DNA of 64,000 nt from Lasiosphaeria ovina (taxonomy: Eukaryota; Ascomycota; Sordariomycetes; Sordariales; Lasiosphaeriaceae). Of the stretch, positions 43,709 through 54,752 are shown one piece after another. The position numbers and the translations under genes are program-made. The number at the start of each line of letters is the position of its first letter. Position 1 is the first letter of the stretch. Location: positions 1 to 64,000 of the forward strand of contig JAULSN010000012.1 of the NCBI GenBank assembly GCA_033439765.1. The letters are read 5' to 3'. Below the pieces are notes generated by a model that worked only from the letters and a program-made list of their open reading frames with translations, made no database searches and was not told where the DNA came from.

Positions 43709-45044
43709 ACCAGACCGAAGGCGGATGTGTTCAAACGGGTCTTGGTCCCAACCGTGGACAGGGCGGCGTTAATTAAGCACCTCCTCCCCCATTACTACCG
43801 ATCTGGCCAAGTCTGCTCGGTCCATTTGCAAGATCAATTGCTTCTCCCTGTCTCTCCCTGTCTCTCTGTGCCCACATGGACTACCAGCACATCGTCATCT
43901 GACACACACGACCATACCTGGTTGAGAACTCGGGATCCCGTCCGCTCTCCCCTCGATAGACAGCCAAGGGCCAGACTAGTAGTTGGGTCGGTGACGACTA
44001 GCGAATCCCTGGTGTTGTATGTTCTTTTCCCTTTCTGTTTTATGTGTGGGAAAGCTGATTGCTGCTGGTTTTGTTGAGGGTGTTTAATCAATGGGCGTGT
44101 GACCACGTGAAAATTCGGTAGAGTTGGGGAAGATTTGAACAACAACAGTAATGCAATCCAATTATTTCTTTCTTGACGTATATCTTTCGCTCAACTCTGA
44201 TTTATCATAGGGCGGTGTGCTACTTAGGCACCTAAATAGTTGTGTTGTTTTGGTTGATTTGTTCATGTGAACTCAGCATGTCTGCAACAAGCTGGTGCGA
44301 TAGATGCAGCTAAGGTGAGTAGATGTGTAAAGGCGGCAATGGGCTCCGACTTTCTTGTGGATACCGGCAGTATTGCCGATGTGAGTGGGACAAGACAGCC
44401 GGGTTGATTCGAGCGCCCGGAGCGGAGACAGAGCCGGAGCGGAAACAAATCGGGTCACTGTTCACTTGTCGACCAACCCCCGCTAGCATTGACGTCAGGT
44501 CTGTTTGTAAAGGAACTTACCAAGCCACATTCAACTACCGATCGTCCACCTTACTCACATGCGTAGCTGGGTTGGCAGGGTTGTGGGTCTCTCCCGGAAC
44601 AAAAGTGTTGTTCACATTGTTCTTGTTGCCCCGGTGTCCAGCCCCGCGTCCCAGCTGCCGCTCGGCGCAGGTACAAAGGAAATTCTCTTGTAGACAGCAG
44701 TCCAGGTCCTTCTCATAAAACTTTCTCTCTTCTTCAACACACTCATCTTGCGAACACCGCAACCCTTTGGTTTTCCCAATTTGATTGTCTGACGGAACTC
44801 GATACTCAAAACTCTATTGATTGTCAAACACTACTTTGGCATCTCCTCACCACTTCTTGGGGAGTCCATACTTCCAGCTTGAGTCTCTTGCGCAATCCAA
44901 AGTGAGCATCTCCCACACCTACCTCCTTGCCTGCCTGCCTGCCTGCCTGCCTGCACAAGTCTTACACACTATCAACCCCCTCTACACCCACTTCCACCAG
45001 CAACAAGAAACTTCAATCAACTAACCGCTTGCTCAATCTTTCAG
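43709..45044. other. Intergenic region upstream of the acidic-protein gene
   Basis: No gene is supported. A CCTG tetranucleotide repeat lies at about 44927-44953. A CTAAC branch site (about 45021) followed by TTTCAG at 45039-45044 sits directly before the next ATG, suggesting a leader intron whose donor could be the GTGAGC near 44900. Confidence 0.5.
44927..44953. repeat. (TGCC)n microsatellite
   Basis: About six TGCC units occur in tandem within the probable leader intron upstream of the gene at 45045. Confidence 0.85.
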
Positions 45045-46661
45045 ATGTATTTGGATTGCATACCAGACATCGCACTCAGTATGGATGCTATCCCATTCTC
45101 AAACTCCCAGAAGGCGACCGAGGATATCGCGCTCCAGGATATCCTCCAGCCTTTCCATCTTCGGGGGCTCCTGCGCCCATTTTGCCACGGGGGACCGCTC
45201 AAGCAACTATCAAACTTACTCGCCTCCCTTTGCGCCAATATCAACAAACCCCAGCGCGCGACTCCTCTCGTCCACCCAGTTGTGAACTCAGACCCAATTG
45301 TTTCGACCCCAGTGGACTCGGTCGCTTCGCCGACCCAAGTCGTCAAATCAACCAAGACAACCATTCAAGAGTCCCGCATTATCATTGAATCGCAGTCGTA
45401 TACCCTCACCCATACGAAGGAGGAGGGCGACTTCCACCTTGTCGCGTCGAGCACCTTCGACCAAACATATGAGCAACATCTTCATATTGAGTCCTGGGAT
45501 ACAATTTGTTTGCCGGAGCCCAGCGTCCAGAAGTCAGAGAAACAACTGGCGAAAGAGAAGCTTGCCTGTTCTTGGGCAGAGGCTCATACAGCCGGTGCCG
45601 TCGCAAAGCAGACCGCACCCGAAATTCCGGAAAAGGACCAAGAGACCAATGCCAGGTCAGAGCGACCCAACAGCTGCCTGAGTTCGACGTCATCAGTGAG
45701 CAAAGTTTGGAGTGAGCCCTCTGTTGCCAGCACGGACAATACCGACCTCGGCGACAACGAAGGTGCGGGCTTGGACAGCTCGACAAACCCCAACGCCCAG
45801 TCGACTGTTACTGGCGAGAAACCCTCTGGCGCCGCGGCTACAGAGACTACTGTCTATGACACTGCGAGCGCCGACGCGGGCGATGATGCCGAGGCCGAAA
45901 ACTACGACGCAGGCACTTACGCGTCAGCTGAAGAGCACCTGAATCCCTCGCACGACGAAGACCCGTCCACGGTTTAGGGAATTGTGGACGTCTTCGAAGT
46001 TCCGGAGGAGCACGCTCGGCCGGGACCGCCCGGCTCCCTGGTGCTCTACGGGCTCGGCAGCGACGGGCTCGTGTACTGGTACAGGCCCGACGACGACCTG
46101 TGCAAGTCGGTCAACGAGGCGCAGCGGGCCGCGTTCGAGACCGCGTACCCTGGCCGCGTTGAGTCGTATGCCGTCGACGAGACTGCAGAGTACATTGATG
46201 ACATCGCCGAGTACGCCAACCGGAGCGACTCGAGCTCCTCGTCATTCGTCTCGGATCCAGATGATGATGAGGACGAGAGGACCGAGGGCGAGGACAGCGG
46301 CGAATACAACGAGTATCAGCACGACAACGAAAAGGAGTACGAGTACAACCCCGGAGCCGAGTACAAGAACGAGGACGAAGACCAAGTGCTACCGACAGGC
46401 ATCATGGCCACGAGGTGGAGCGCGCACAGCTTCATCGACGAAGACGGCTTCGTCAACACGTGGAACAACCCCAACATTCGCTGGGGATTACGCCTCAGCC
46501 AGTGCAAGTGGGTGCCCTTCCAGAGCGAGGACGAGGTGGAGCCGAGCTCGGGCCCAGAGCTCAAGCTGACGACTCCCGACGGCGGTGAATGCTGGCTCGA
46601 CGACATCACCCGGTATGTGTACGAGTATGTTCCGAGCGAGGATGAGGCGGGTTCGAGGTGA
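45045..46661 (+). pseudogene. Acidic low-complexity protein gene interrupted by one in-frame TAG
   Basis: I do not recognise this protein. The frame runs 310 codons from the ATG to TAG at 45975-45977 (DEDPSTV-stop). It then continues open in the same frame for 228 codons to 46661. The downstream part has no ATG near its start, so it cannot easily be a separate gene. It reads like a conserved domain: GPPGSLVLYGLGSDGLVYWY, then GIMATRWSAHSFIDEDGFVN, RWGLRLSQCKWVPF and GGECWLDDITRYVYEYVP. Between these lies an acidic Glu/Asp/Ser/Tyr region. The upstream part is Ser/Thr/Glu-rich and largely disordered. A single C-to-T change (CAG to TAG, Gln) explains the stop. Stop-codon readthrough or an unrecognised small intron are less likely alternatives. 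Confidence 0.6.
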
Positions 46662-46792
46662 CAGTTACGGACGGTTGTTTTTGTTGTCCTCGTGTTGGTA
46701 TGTTACTTGGTCCTTCTCCGCAACTGGATTGTGACGGTGCGCTCTGTCTTCTTGCGATAAGACTCTGGTTTATTGGGACTTTGGTTTTGTTT

Positions 46793-46810
46793 GGGGGGGG
46801 GGGGGGGGGG
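46793..46810. repeat. 18-base poly-G tract
   Basis: An uninterrupted G run lies in the 3' flank of the interrupted acidic-protein gene. The exact length is unreliable in most sequencing. Confidence 0.95.
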
Positions 46811-47810
46811 TTTATTTATGAGGGTTTTGGAGGGTCGGTGTTTTGCACATTTGCCTGCTAGTCTAGTTATCAAGTTCTACTAAGATGGATGACTGGTTGG
46901 CTAGGGAGATGCAAAATACAGTATTATTATCCTCAATATAATCTAGGAGCCTCTTATATGTACTTTGATTGAGAAGCAGGTCCAGCCCCCGAATTACGAT
47001 CCGTTAGACCCTTTCTTGTACGGCTTCGTGAAATCATACAGGTGCGGATTGGTGCTGTACCAATTATCCCAACTGAACAACTTGTCAGCGATTGCCAGCC
47101 CCCGCCACCTGCGGATGTAAGGCACTTGGCTGCGTTCAGCTGACCGCTTCTCACAATTTTTATTTGTAAACAACAATTGGGATTATATCGTTAGCCCCTC
47201 CATAATCACGAACTTCTGCTTGAGTGAGCCTGCGTGCTGATGGTGGGAGCTGGAAAGTTCGGATAATCATTCGATCAAAAAGACTTTTCGGTGCATTCTT
47301 TGTTCTTGCAGTGTCCGCCGTCGTGTCATTGCTCGAGACAGCACCAATTTACAATGGACAAGAAAATGGAATGGCAGTCTTGAACAAGGTGTATATACAC
47401 AATGAGTTGCAGTTTTGTACTGCAATAATTAGTTATGATGACAGAAGTGCGGCTGTCCTATTTAATTAGTCCAAACCCATCAGAAACGGATGGAGCTCCG
47501 TGTGTGCATGCGTGGTTCAAGCAATGTGCAAGCCCGAGGTTGCATCCTCCAGGAAGACTTGCACCGAGAAATACCCCGTGGCTAATGGCCCGAAAGTTGA
47601 TTGCCTGGCACCACCATCGGCGGCCAGCCATGCAGCAGATCAGCTGCAGGGCGACGCATCGGGGATAGCTCCGATTCCGGGCAGGACGAAGATAAGACAC
47701 CCACTAGTAGTAGCTAGTTACTGGAATTGTAGGCCGGCGGGAATCAGACAAATAAACCCCTCACGAGAGATTGGGGAGGGAGGGAGATAAGGACGGCTAA
47801 CCCCGACGGA

Positions 47811-47817
47811 TGGTATA
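47811..47817 (+). promoter_or_regulatory. Candidate TATA box of the dienelactone hydrolase gene
   Basis: A GTATATAGAG element lies about 160 bases upstream of the ATG at 47973. The evidence is resemblance only. Confidence 0.35.
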
Positions 47818-47972
47818 TAGAGAACCGGGACCTCAGCCATCGTGCCTGGGTCTGAGACAGCCCAGCTACGGTCCCCACATCCCAAATAATCCCGGCTCCG
47901 AATCCCGATTGTCGAGTAAACATTTCCTCCTCTCCCCTGTCAGTCATCAAATAATATCCTCCGGCGCCCGGC

Positions 47973-48913
47973 ATGGTGTGTCCCGACTGCCTCTCGGGGC
48001 GCGTGCGGACCGAGACGCCGACGGGGACCGTGACCAAGATCCACGGCCTCGACACGTACGTGGCGGCGCCGCCGGACGGCGCCGCGCCCAAGGCCCTCGT
48101 CGTCATGGTGTCCGACATCTTTGGCTGGGACTTTGTCAACAGCCGCCTGCTGGCCGACCAGTATGCCGCCAGCGGCGGGTTCCTCGTCTACCTGCCCAAC
48201 TTTATGAAAGGGCGGGCCGCGCCGGGTTGGTTGACGGTATTTGTTTCTCATCCTTCGTTCTTCGTAGCCATCCATTGACGAGATGGCTTGGTTTCGCTGG
48301 CGGGTTGGTTGAAGAAATCGAGCTGACCGCGGAACAGGAGGTGCTATTCAAGCTGCTGAGCAAGTCCGGCATGGTGGGGTGGGTGCGCAAGGCGTGGTAC
48401 GTGGCGCAGATCGCCTACTACGTGGTGCCGTGGCTGTTCTTCAACCGGTGGGCGGTGTCGTGGCCGATCGTGCGGGCGTTCTTCGAAGCCGTGCGCAGCG
48501 ACGCGGCCACGGCGGCGCTGCCGGTCGGCGCCGCCGGGTTCTGCTGGGGCGCCAAGCACTGCATCTTCCTGACGCACCCCGACAGCGTGACACCCGCCGG
48601 CGGGCCGCTCGTCGACGCCATCTTCATCGCCCACCCCAGCGTCGTCAAGTACCCGGCCGACGTCGACAAGGTCGCGCGCCCGGCCTCGCTCGCCATCGGC
48701 GACAAGGATATGACTATGACCATGGAGCACATCGCCTTGACCCGCAGGGCGTGGGACGCCAAGAAGGGCGTTGTTGATACAGAGGTCGTCGTGTATCCCG
48801 GCGCCAACCACGGGTTTGCTGTCAGGGTCGACCACTTCAACGAGAACTTGCTCAAACATTACCAGGAGGCCGAGGAGCAGGCTGTGAGGTGGTTTACCAA
48901 GCATCTCAAGTGA
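47973..48913 (+). CDS. Dienelactone hydrolase family protein
   Basis: An alpha/beta hydrolase of the dienelactone hydrolase family (PF01738), cytosolic. Relatives open lactone rings in aromatic degradation or act as general carboxymethylenebutenolidase-like enzymes. Exons are 47973-48236 and 48338-48913. The intron of 101 nt has a GTATTT donor, a CTGAC branch and an ACAG acceptor. The product has 279 residues. It begins CPDCLSG, as many fungal members do. The nucleophile is Cys157 in GFCWGAKH, the Asp is probably 212 in IGDKDMT and the His is 246 in GANHGFAVR. The region between the exon junction and the nucleophile (WYVAQIAYYVVPWLFFN) is typical of the fungal branch. A second open frame covers the intron but ends in unrelated sequence. 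The physiological substrate is unknown. Confidence 0.9.
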
Positions 48914-49191
48914 GGCTGCGGATGTGTGGTGTATTTCTTTGGGCTTGGTTGGGCAAATTCGAGTCTTGTCGGCGCTCGGCAGTCACAGGCGGGAAAATTG
49001 AACATTTGTGAGGAACACAGGAGTCACTAGGTTGGTTTTTTTCAGGCTTTTATTTTTTTTCTTTATTGCTTTCTGTTGTTTTGTATCGGCTTAGAACGTA
49101 GCCGTGATCGCCAATTTTACTTACCTCTACAAGCACCGCTCCGGCGCTCACTATGCCACTGTGTCAGAATCGCCGGGGATAGGGGCAGAAC

Positions 49192-49938
49192 TTATAAAAC
49201 AACAAGCACAGTCGTAACAGCCAACGACGGGGCGTCCGTCACATCGCGCAGGGCGAGCTTGAGCCCGTAGAGCTCGACGACGTGCTGGCCCTGCTCGTCA
49301 CCCTTGGGGATGGGGTCGGGGATCCAGGCGTCGTCAGCAAAGTCGATGTCAGCCAGGGTGCTGAACGAGCGCAGGGGCGCGGCGTGCGGGTCGCGCTGCT
49401 GGCGCGAGAGGAGCCAGTCGCTCTGGTCGAGCGCCATGAACAGAACCGGCATGAAGACGCGGCGCACGTAGGCGCGCACAGCGAGGCGCACGAGCAGCTG
49501 CGTGATGCTGACGTCGCCGAGGCGCTCCGCCGTATCCAACCGCAGGGCTGCGCTGGGGACCGTCAGCGTGAGCCGCGCAGGCCCGTTCTCGTCAGACGGT
49601 GTATGGCGCGCCTCAACGTTCTGAAGGAACCGGTCCGCGAACTCGTCGTCGAGCTTGATTCGGTTGCGGCGCGCAAACGAGTTGGGGTGCTGCAGCCGCT
49701 CGACGGAAGCCACCATGCGTGCGTGCGCCTCAGGCCCGAGGGCCTGCTCCCCGAGCATAGCTAGCAGCCCGCGCAGCGCCCATGTCGACGCCGCTTGGTG
49801 GAAGAACTCCTTGTCGGCTTCCGACGTGTACGCGTACACCTGCCCCCGTTGCAGCGCGGGAGGCGCCCGTAGAACCGTGCTCAGCAGCAGCTGGGCATCG
49901 GGCACGGCGAGGTCCAAATCCATTAACAAGTCCGACAT
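49192..49938 (-). CDS. Hypothetical protein
   Basis: I do not recognise it. It is a single uninterrupted frame of 248 residues from the first true ATG (MSDLLMDLDLAVPDAQLLLS). Composition is normal for a soluble, mostly helical protein. Notable stretches are FFHQAASTWALRGLLAMLGE, RLTLTVPSAALRLDTAERLG and the hydrophobic ending SLAVTTVLVVL. GC-rich codon use matches the expressed genes, which argues that the frame is real. A possible intron cannot be excluded. It is convergent with the dienelactone hydrolase gene, 278 bases away. Confidence 0.6.
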   Translation of the reverse strand: MSDLLMDLDLAVPDAQLLLSTVLRAPPALQRGQVYAYTSEADKEFFHQAASTWALRGLLAMLGEQALGPEAHARMVASVERLQHPNSFARRNRIKLDDEFADRFLQNVEARHTPSDENGPARLTLTVPSAALRLDTAERLGDVSITQLLVRLAVRAYVRRVFMPVLFMALDQSDWLLSRQQRDPHAAPLRSFSTLADIDFADDAWIPDPIPKGDEQGQHVVELYGLKLALRDVTDAPSLAVTTVLVVL

Positions 49939-50359
49939 TCTGATATTCTGTTCTAGGCTCTGCTTCAACTTGGATCTGGATTTGTCTCTAGGCTTAATGC
50001 TACAGATAGATAGAAATTCAGCAGAAATTGGCGGCGGTGATGGAGTAAGAGAGTTGACTAGAACGAAAGGGGGCGACTGGGTTTAAATTATATCGCGTAC
50101 TCGATGAATAACAGTGGAATGCCAGTCAATGCCATTGTTACTTCAAAATAGTTGCGGGAGGAAGAAAGGGGACTATCAAAGAAAGGATCTTGATTTATTT
50201 TGGTATCCAATGAGGTAAACGCCTCGGTGGTTACGTTGTTCTTCAACGCACAGACAAAGAGAAGAGGGATTGTTGCCGCCTCTAATGTGCTTCCTGAATG
50301 GGCCTGTTCCATATTGAGGTAACACTGAGCTTGGCCAAATGCTGCCGAGGAAACACTTC
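49939..50359. other. Spacer between the hypothetical gene and a truncated ORF
   Basis: Presumed promoter of the hypothetical minus-strand gene. A 108-codon frame here lacks motifs and is not called. Confidence 0.45.
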
Positions 50360-50833
50360 CTAGGGCCAACGATCGGATTTCGGTCCCGTCAGCATGTGCC
50401 ATGCTCGCAACCACGCTGGCTCATCCCTGTCCATGTACCCGTGTGCGTTGACGAGCGCCCTTCTCTTGCCCCAGTTGTTGTAGTGGAACTTGTAGTAGTT
50501 GACGCAGTTCTCGTCTTCGCACCAGTAGATCCCACATGTCTCGTCGTCTTCTCGGAGCCGATACGAATCCGGATCGAGACTCTTGATCCAGCTCATCAGT
50601 GATGGCCGCTTGACTTTGATCGATGTAAAAAGGCCGAGCATCTGGCGGCATGGAACCAAGGGAACATATTTCCTGTATGTGAGGGCGAGGCACTGGGCGG
50701 GCCGGATGCAGCGAATACTTGTCCCAATACACTCCCACCCCTCGTCGGAATCATCCACTAATCCATACTGGGGCTCCAGGATATCCGCTTGGTCCCCGCA
50801 GTTGCCCTTGTGGTCACAGGTGAAGGCCGGGTG
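50360..50833 (-). CDS. Truncated Cys-rich ORF near the retrotransposon (partial)
   Basis: An open frame of about 158 codons without a true ATG at its start; the codon after the upstream stop reads into CDHKGNC. The sequence looks coding (GWECIGTSIRCIRPAQCLAL, SWIKSLDPDSYRLRED, CGIYWCEDENCVNYYKFHYN) with spaced Cys and aromatic residues. I do not know the family. The 5' part is missing, and the copia element begins about 265 bases farther upstream in this gene's direction. The gene was probably truncated by rearrangement, or its first exon lies unrecognised in 50834-51098. Confidence 0.4.
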   Translation of the reverse strand, partial: HPAFTCDHKGNCGDQADILEPQYGLVDDSDEGWECIGTSIRCIRPAQCLALTYRKYVPLVPCRQMLGLFTSIKVKRPSLMSWIKSLDPDSYRLREDDETCGIYWCEDENCVNYYKFHYNNWGKRRALVNAHGYMDRDEPAWLRAWHMLTGPKSDRWP

Positions 50834-51098
50834 TTAGGGACTGTGCTGGGAATAATGAATTGGCTCTTGCGGCTTCCTCCTCTTTCCCCTCATTCAGTGA
50901 TGATCCAGATAGCCGGGGCTAGACATATTCCTTTAGACATTGGACTAGGGCTTCGTAAGCTTATGACTATTAAGATAAACCCATGACTACGGGCATCCCA
51001 TGGCCTACTATCATAACTATAGCAGGCAACTACACTAAGCCCCCAAAAGACTACAACCTCTTGGTAAACGGGATCAAGGGATCCAGGGAATATACTAC
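50834..51098. other. Host DNA flanking the copia element
   Basis: A short unannotated stretch between the truncated ORF and the retrotransposon. No motif seen. Confidence 0.5.
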
Positions 51099-51103
51099 CC
51101 AGT

Positions 51104-51336
51104 TGTCAGAAAGGCCATACTGGATTTGGCATGGTCTTGAGGGTCCGGGCAGGGCCCGGGCAGGGTGCGCACAGGGCACCTAATTAGACCGCCTTTTCCA
51201 CAGGCTCTACACTGGTCCCCGGCCTGCAGGGCGCAGAGCTTTTCTTCCTTCTACACAACGGAATACATACACAACGGAATACACACACTTGGAATACCCT
51301 CTTTTTGACTGCTTTTGCATGCTTTGGCTTCTAAAA
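51104..51336 (+). repeat. 5' LTR of the copia element
   Basis: Starts TGTCAGAAAGGCC and ends just before the primer site. It differs from the 3' LTR at a few positions, nearly all C/T at CpA or G/A at TpG, plus a 2-base deletion near its start. The CpA and TpG content is normal, unlike the interior. Confidence 0.9.
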
Positions 51337-51350
51337 GTTATGAGCCCGGA
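51337..51350 (+). other. Primer-binding site, initiator tRNA-Met anticodon-arm type
   Basis: Directly after the 5' LTR the sequence GTTATGAGCCC is the reverse complement of the anticodon loop and stem expected for initiator tRNA-Met. Copia-type elements prime from an internal tRNA-Met fragment rather than the tRNA 3' end, so this fits the classification. Confidence 0.65.
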
Positions 51351-54300
51351 AGCTGCATTCCCTAATATAATAATAAACATCTATTAAAGCCTCTATACCG
51401 ATAGAGCAGTCCACGCGCACCGCGCCCGGAAAACCATATAATAATAAAAGAGAAGATAGTCGCCCTCGAGGGCTCGGATGACTGGCAGGCTTGGAATAAT
51501 ATATTCATTAGTAAGGCCGTTACGGCCGACCTTTGGTCACTTATCGACCCTACCTCTAAGGACCGCGGGGACTTCTAATAGAAGCCGAAGAAGCCCTTAT
51601 TCGTAGTATTCTCGATAAGCAAGGAAGCGAAGAAGAGGTGGACCTAGGCCGCCGCGAGGGCCGCCTCGGTAACCCGGGGTAACACGCCGGGTATTACTCC
51701 GGACCCTAATAACCCGTAACCCGAAATATAAGTAGCTAAACTAATAGCTAGCGAAGACTACCTCCTAGCTATATACCTAGCGGACCTATTAGATAAGGAT
51801 AATAAGGTCTATTCGTAGAGCCTTGTCCTATATAATATAAATATAAAGGACTATAAGATAGAGCGTAGGGTACTTACTACCCTTAAGGACTAGGTAAATA
51901 AGACTATTTCGGCGTACCTATATATAGTTACGTACGAGCCTATAAAGACGATTACTAGGTAGTATATAAATCTATAGGTATAGGCGAGAATTACTTCTTC
52001 GAACGATATAAGGAAGGCGAGGACCGCCTATAAGTAAGTAGTTCTCCCTCTCTCGAAGCCCCCGAAGTCGTAGAAAGTATAGATTAGCTATTAGGAGGAA
52101 GCCCTATAAAAGGCTAAGGCTAAGAAGGTCCCTAAGGCGTAGGTACCGGCCATCTAGTATAACGACTTCGAAATAGCGATTAGGGAGGTAGGATAGACTT
52201 ACTAGTATACTACCTACCGCTTAATAAATTAAAAGAATATTAATACGGGGACCCTTAATTACCGGGACCTAGTAAATATATTTAATTAGGAAGTTAGGGT
52301 ATAAGAGGTAACGAAGAAGCCCTTATAATTTATAAAGGGTCCTTCGGCGTAATATATAATAACTAGGATATTAATAGCCCCGAGGAAGGGAAGGTACCGG
52401 GCCCGAGAAAGCGGAAATATACTAGAGGTAACTAGTTAGGGTATAGGGTATACTCGAATCCCTATACCTTAGAAGACTATTAGTTCCTTTTCCCTAAGAA
52501 GGCCTAGGTAAAATAGAACCCCTCGAAGGAGCGTAAGAAACGGGTAGAGGCGGTATTATAAGTAGATAACGCCCTAAGGAAGGAAGTCGAGGCCTTAAGG
52601 AAGAAGGTTAAGGGAGACCTACCTCGGAGAGGAAGCGTAAGTAGACCCCGAGAGCCGAGTAGGGCCCCGAAGTCCAGAGCCTCGAGCCGGGTACTAGAGC
52701 CCGCTACTATAGTAGAGGACGCCTTAGAAGAAGATTAACTAGTATATTATATAGGTAAGATTAATATCTTATTCGCCGTATAGTACGTAGCCTTCTTAAT
52801 AAACGAATACCCTTTTAAGTACTCGGTAATACTAAATTTAGGCTCTATAATATATATCTTTAATTAAGTTAGCCGCTTCCTTAATATTCGGTATACCCTT
52901 ACAGGGGAATTTATATAAGCTAAGGACTATAAGATCCCTATTATTATATATAACGAGGTGGACCTATAAGTTAGTAATATTTTCAGAGGAAAGAAGGTCC
53001 TAGGGCTATATAATATAGCCCTATATAAAGGTATTATATATAACCTAGTATTACTATAGCGCCTATATAAGAGAGGTATATACTAGGATAATAGCGGGGA
53101 CCTTACTTACCTACGCCGTATAACGGATTAATCGGTAATATATATATTATAGGCCTAGTACGACTAATTCGTTATTAAGTATATTCTAGAAGACCTAAGT
53201 AGGGCCGCCTTCTTTATAAGAAGTAACTAGTTTAACTCCTATATTAAAAGGAAGCCCTAGAGCTTAAGCGCCGAAATCTAGTACCTATATATAAGCCACC
53301 CGGGCCCCGGCGCCCTAAAAAGACTCGTTAATATAGCTTAGGGGGTACGTATTAAAGGTATTAAAATAGTCGAGTATAGTATATATATACGGGCTAAAAT
53401 AAAGCGATAGGTTAAACGAGAGTTAAAAGTTAAGCCTTAACGGCCCGGGGATTACTTTATAATTAACTTTTATAACTAGGAGCCTAACGATAAGAAGTAT
53501 AATTCCCTTATACTAATAACTAATTACTATATAGGTATAAGTTAGGATTTTTATATTACTAACTAGAAGTATATAACCCTTATTACTATTTTAGAAGCCT
53601 TCTTTAAGGAGTTAAGGGTTTAATATAAAGTCGTATTAAAGGTTATTAAATTAGATAACGAGCTTAAGTTAGTAGAGTTTACGGACTTCTTTAGGAGGTA
53701 TAGCCTAGTTTAGAAGCCCTCGGCGCCCTATATATAGGGATAGAACGGTACCGCCGAGAGGGCGGGGGCGTTAGTTAAGTAGAAAGCCCTTATACTCGCT
53801 TTAGGAGTCGTATTCCCGAATAAATTATAGTAGGAGATCTCTCGAACGGCTATTTACTTACTTAATAGGTAGCCTCGTACTTAGAATAACTAGAAGACTC
53901 CTTATTAGGCCTAGTATTCCTTCTTTAATAGCTATACTCTTCCGTACTTAGGGTATTTACGGGTCTTTAGTTATAAGGTATACGCGATAACCGATAGGGC
54001 CTAAAATAAGGAAGAGCGCCTTAAGCGTTTTAAGCCTAAGGCGTAGATCGGCTACCTTATCGGCTATATAACGACTAATATCTATAGGGTATAGGTACCT
54101 TTAAAGAATATAGTTATCGTTACCCGGGACGTTATCTTTAACGAGAATACTATATTTAACGGTAAGCTAGAAACCCTAGCGTAAGACGTCCGGGAAATAG
54201 ACCCTATAGCCCTCGCGAACTACCTTAAGGCCCTTATAGTTAGGGAACCTAATATTAAGGAAGTAATAGCTACCCCTAGGGACTAGGAAGATATTAGGGA

Positions 54301-54752
54301 TATTACTAATATACTAGAGGATAACGACGGCGTTATAGAGGATGAGATCGTAGCGTATAGGGAGGTCCCTAAGCTATACGGAAGCTATATAGTAAGAGGG
54401 AAGGGTAACGGGTCGCTCCCTATACTACTATAGTCGCCGCTTATAGCTATACTAGCTAGGGCGATTATATTATACGGGCCGGGGGCCGACCTTAAAGAAA
54501 CCTAGGTAGCTAAGCTTAATATAACGGTAGAATATAGGCCGGGGGCTAATCCGGGGAAAACCCGGGTAGCTAAGCTTAGTATTTAGGAGTATTAGAATAG
54601 GTCTTTCTATATAGGTATATTAGCTTCTAGGGTAGGGACCTTAGGAAGGAAGACCCTTACGAGGGTATAAGTCGAACGGTTACTTAAGACCCCGTTATCT
54701 ATATACCGCCGGGACCTCCCGGACCTACTAGGTTATTACGGGGACTTAAAGG

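Larger units (their letters stand above)
46662..47972. other. Intergenic region before the dienelactone hydrolase gene
   Basis: It contains an 18-base poly-G run and AT-rich sequence to about 47450, followed by the hydrolase promoter. No coding sequence is supported. Confidence 0.5.
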
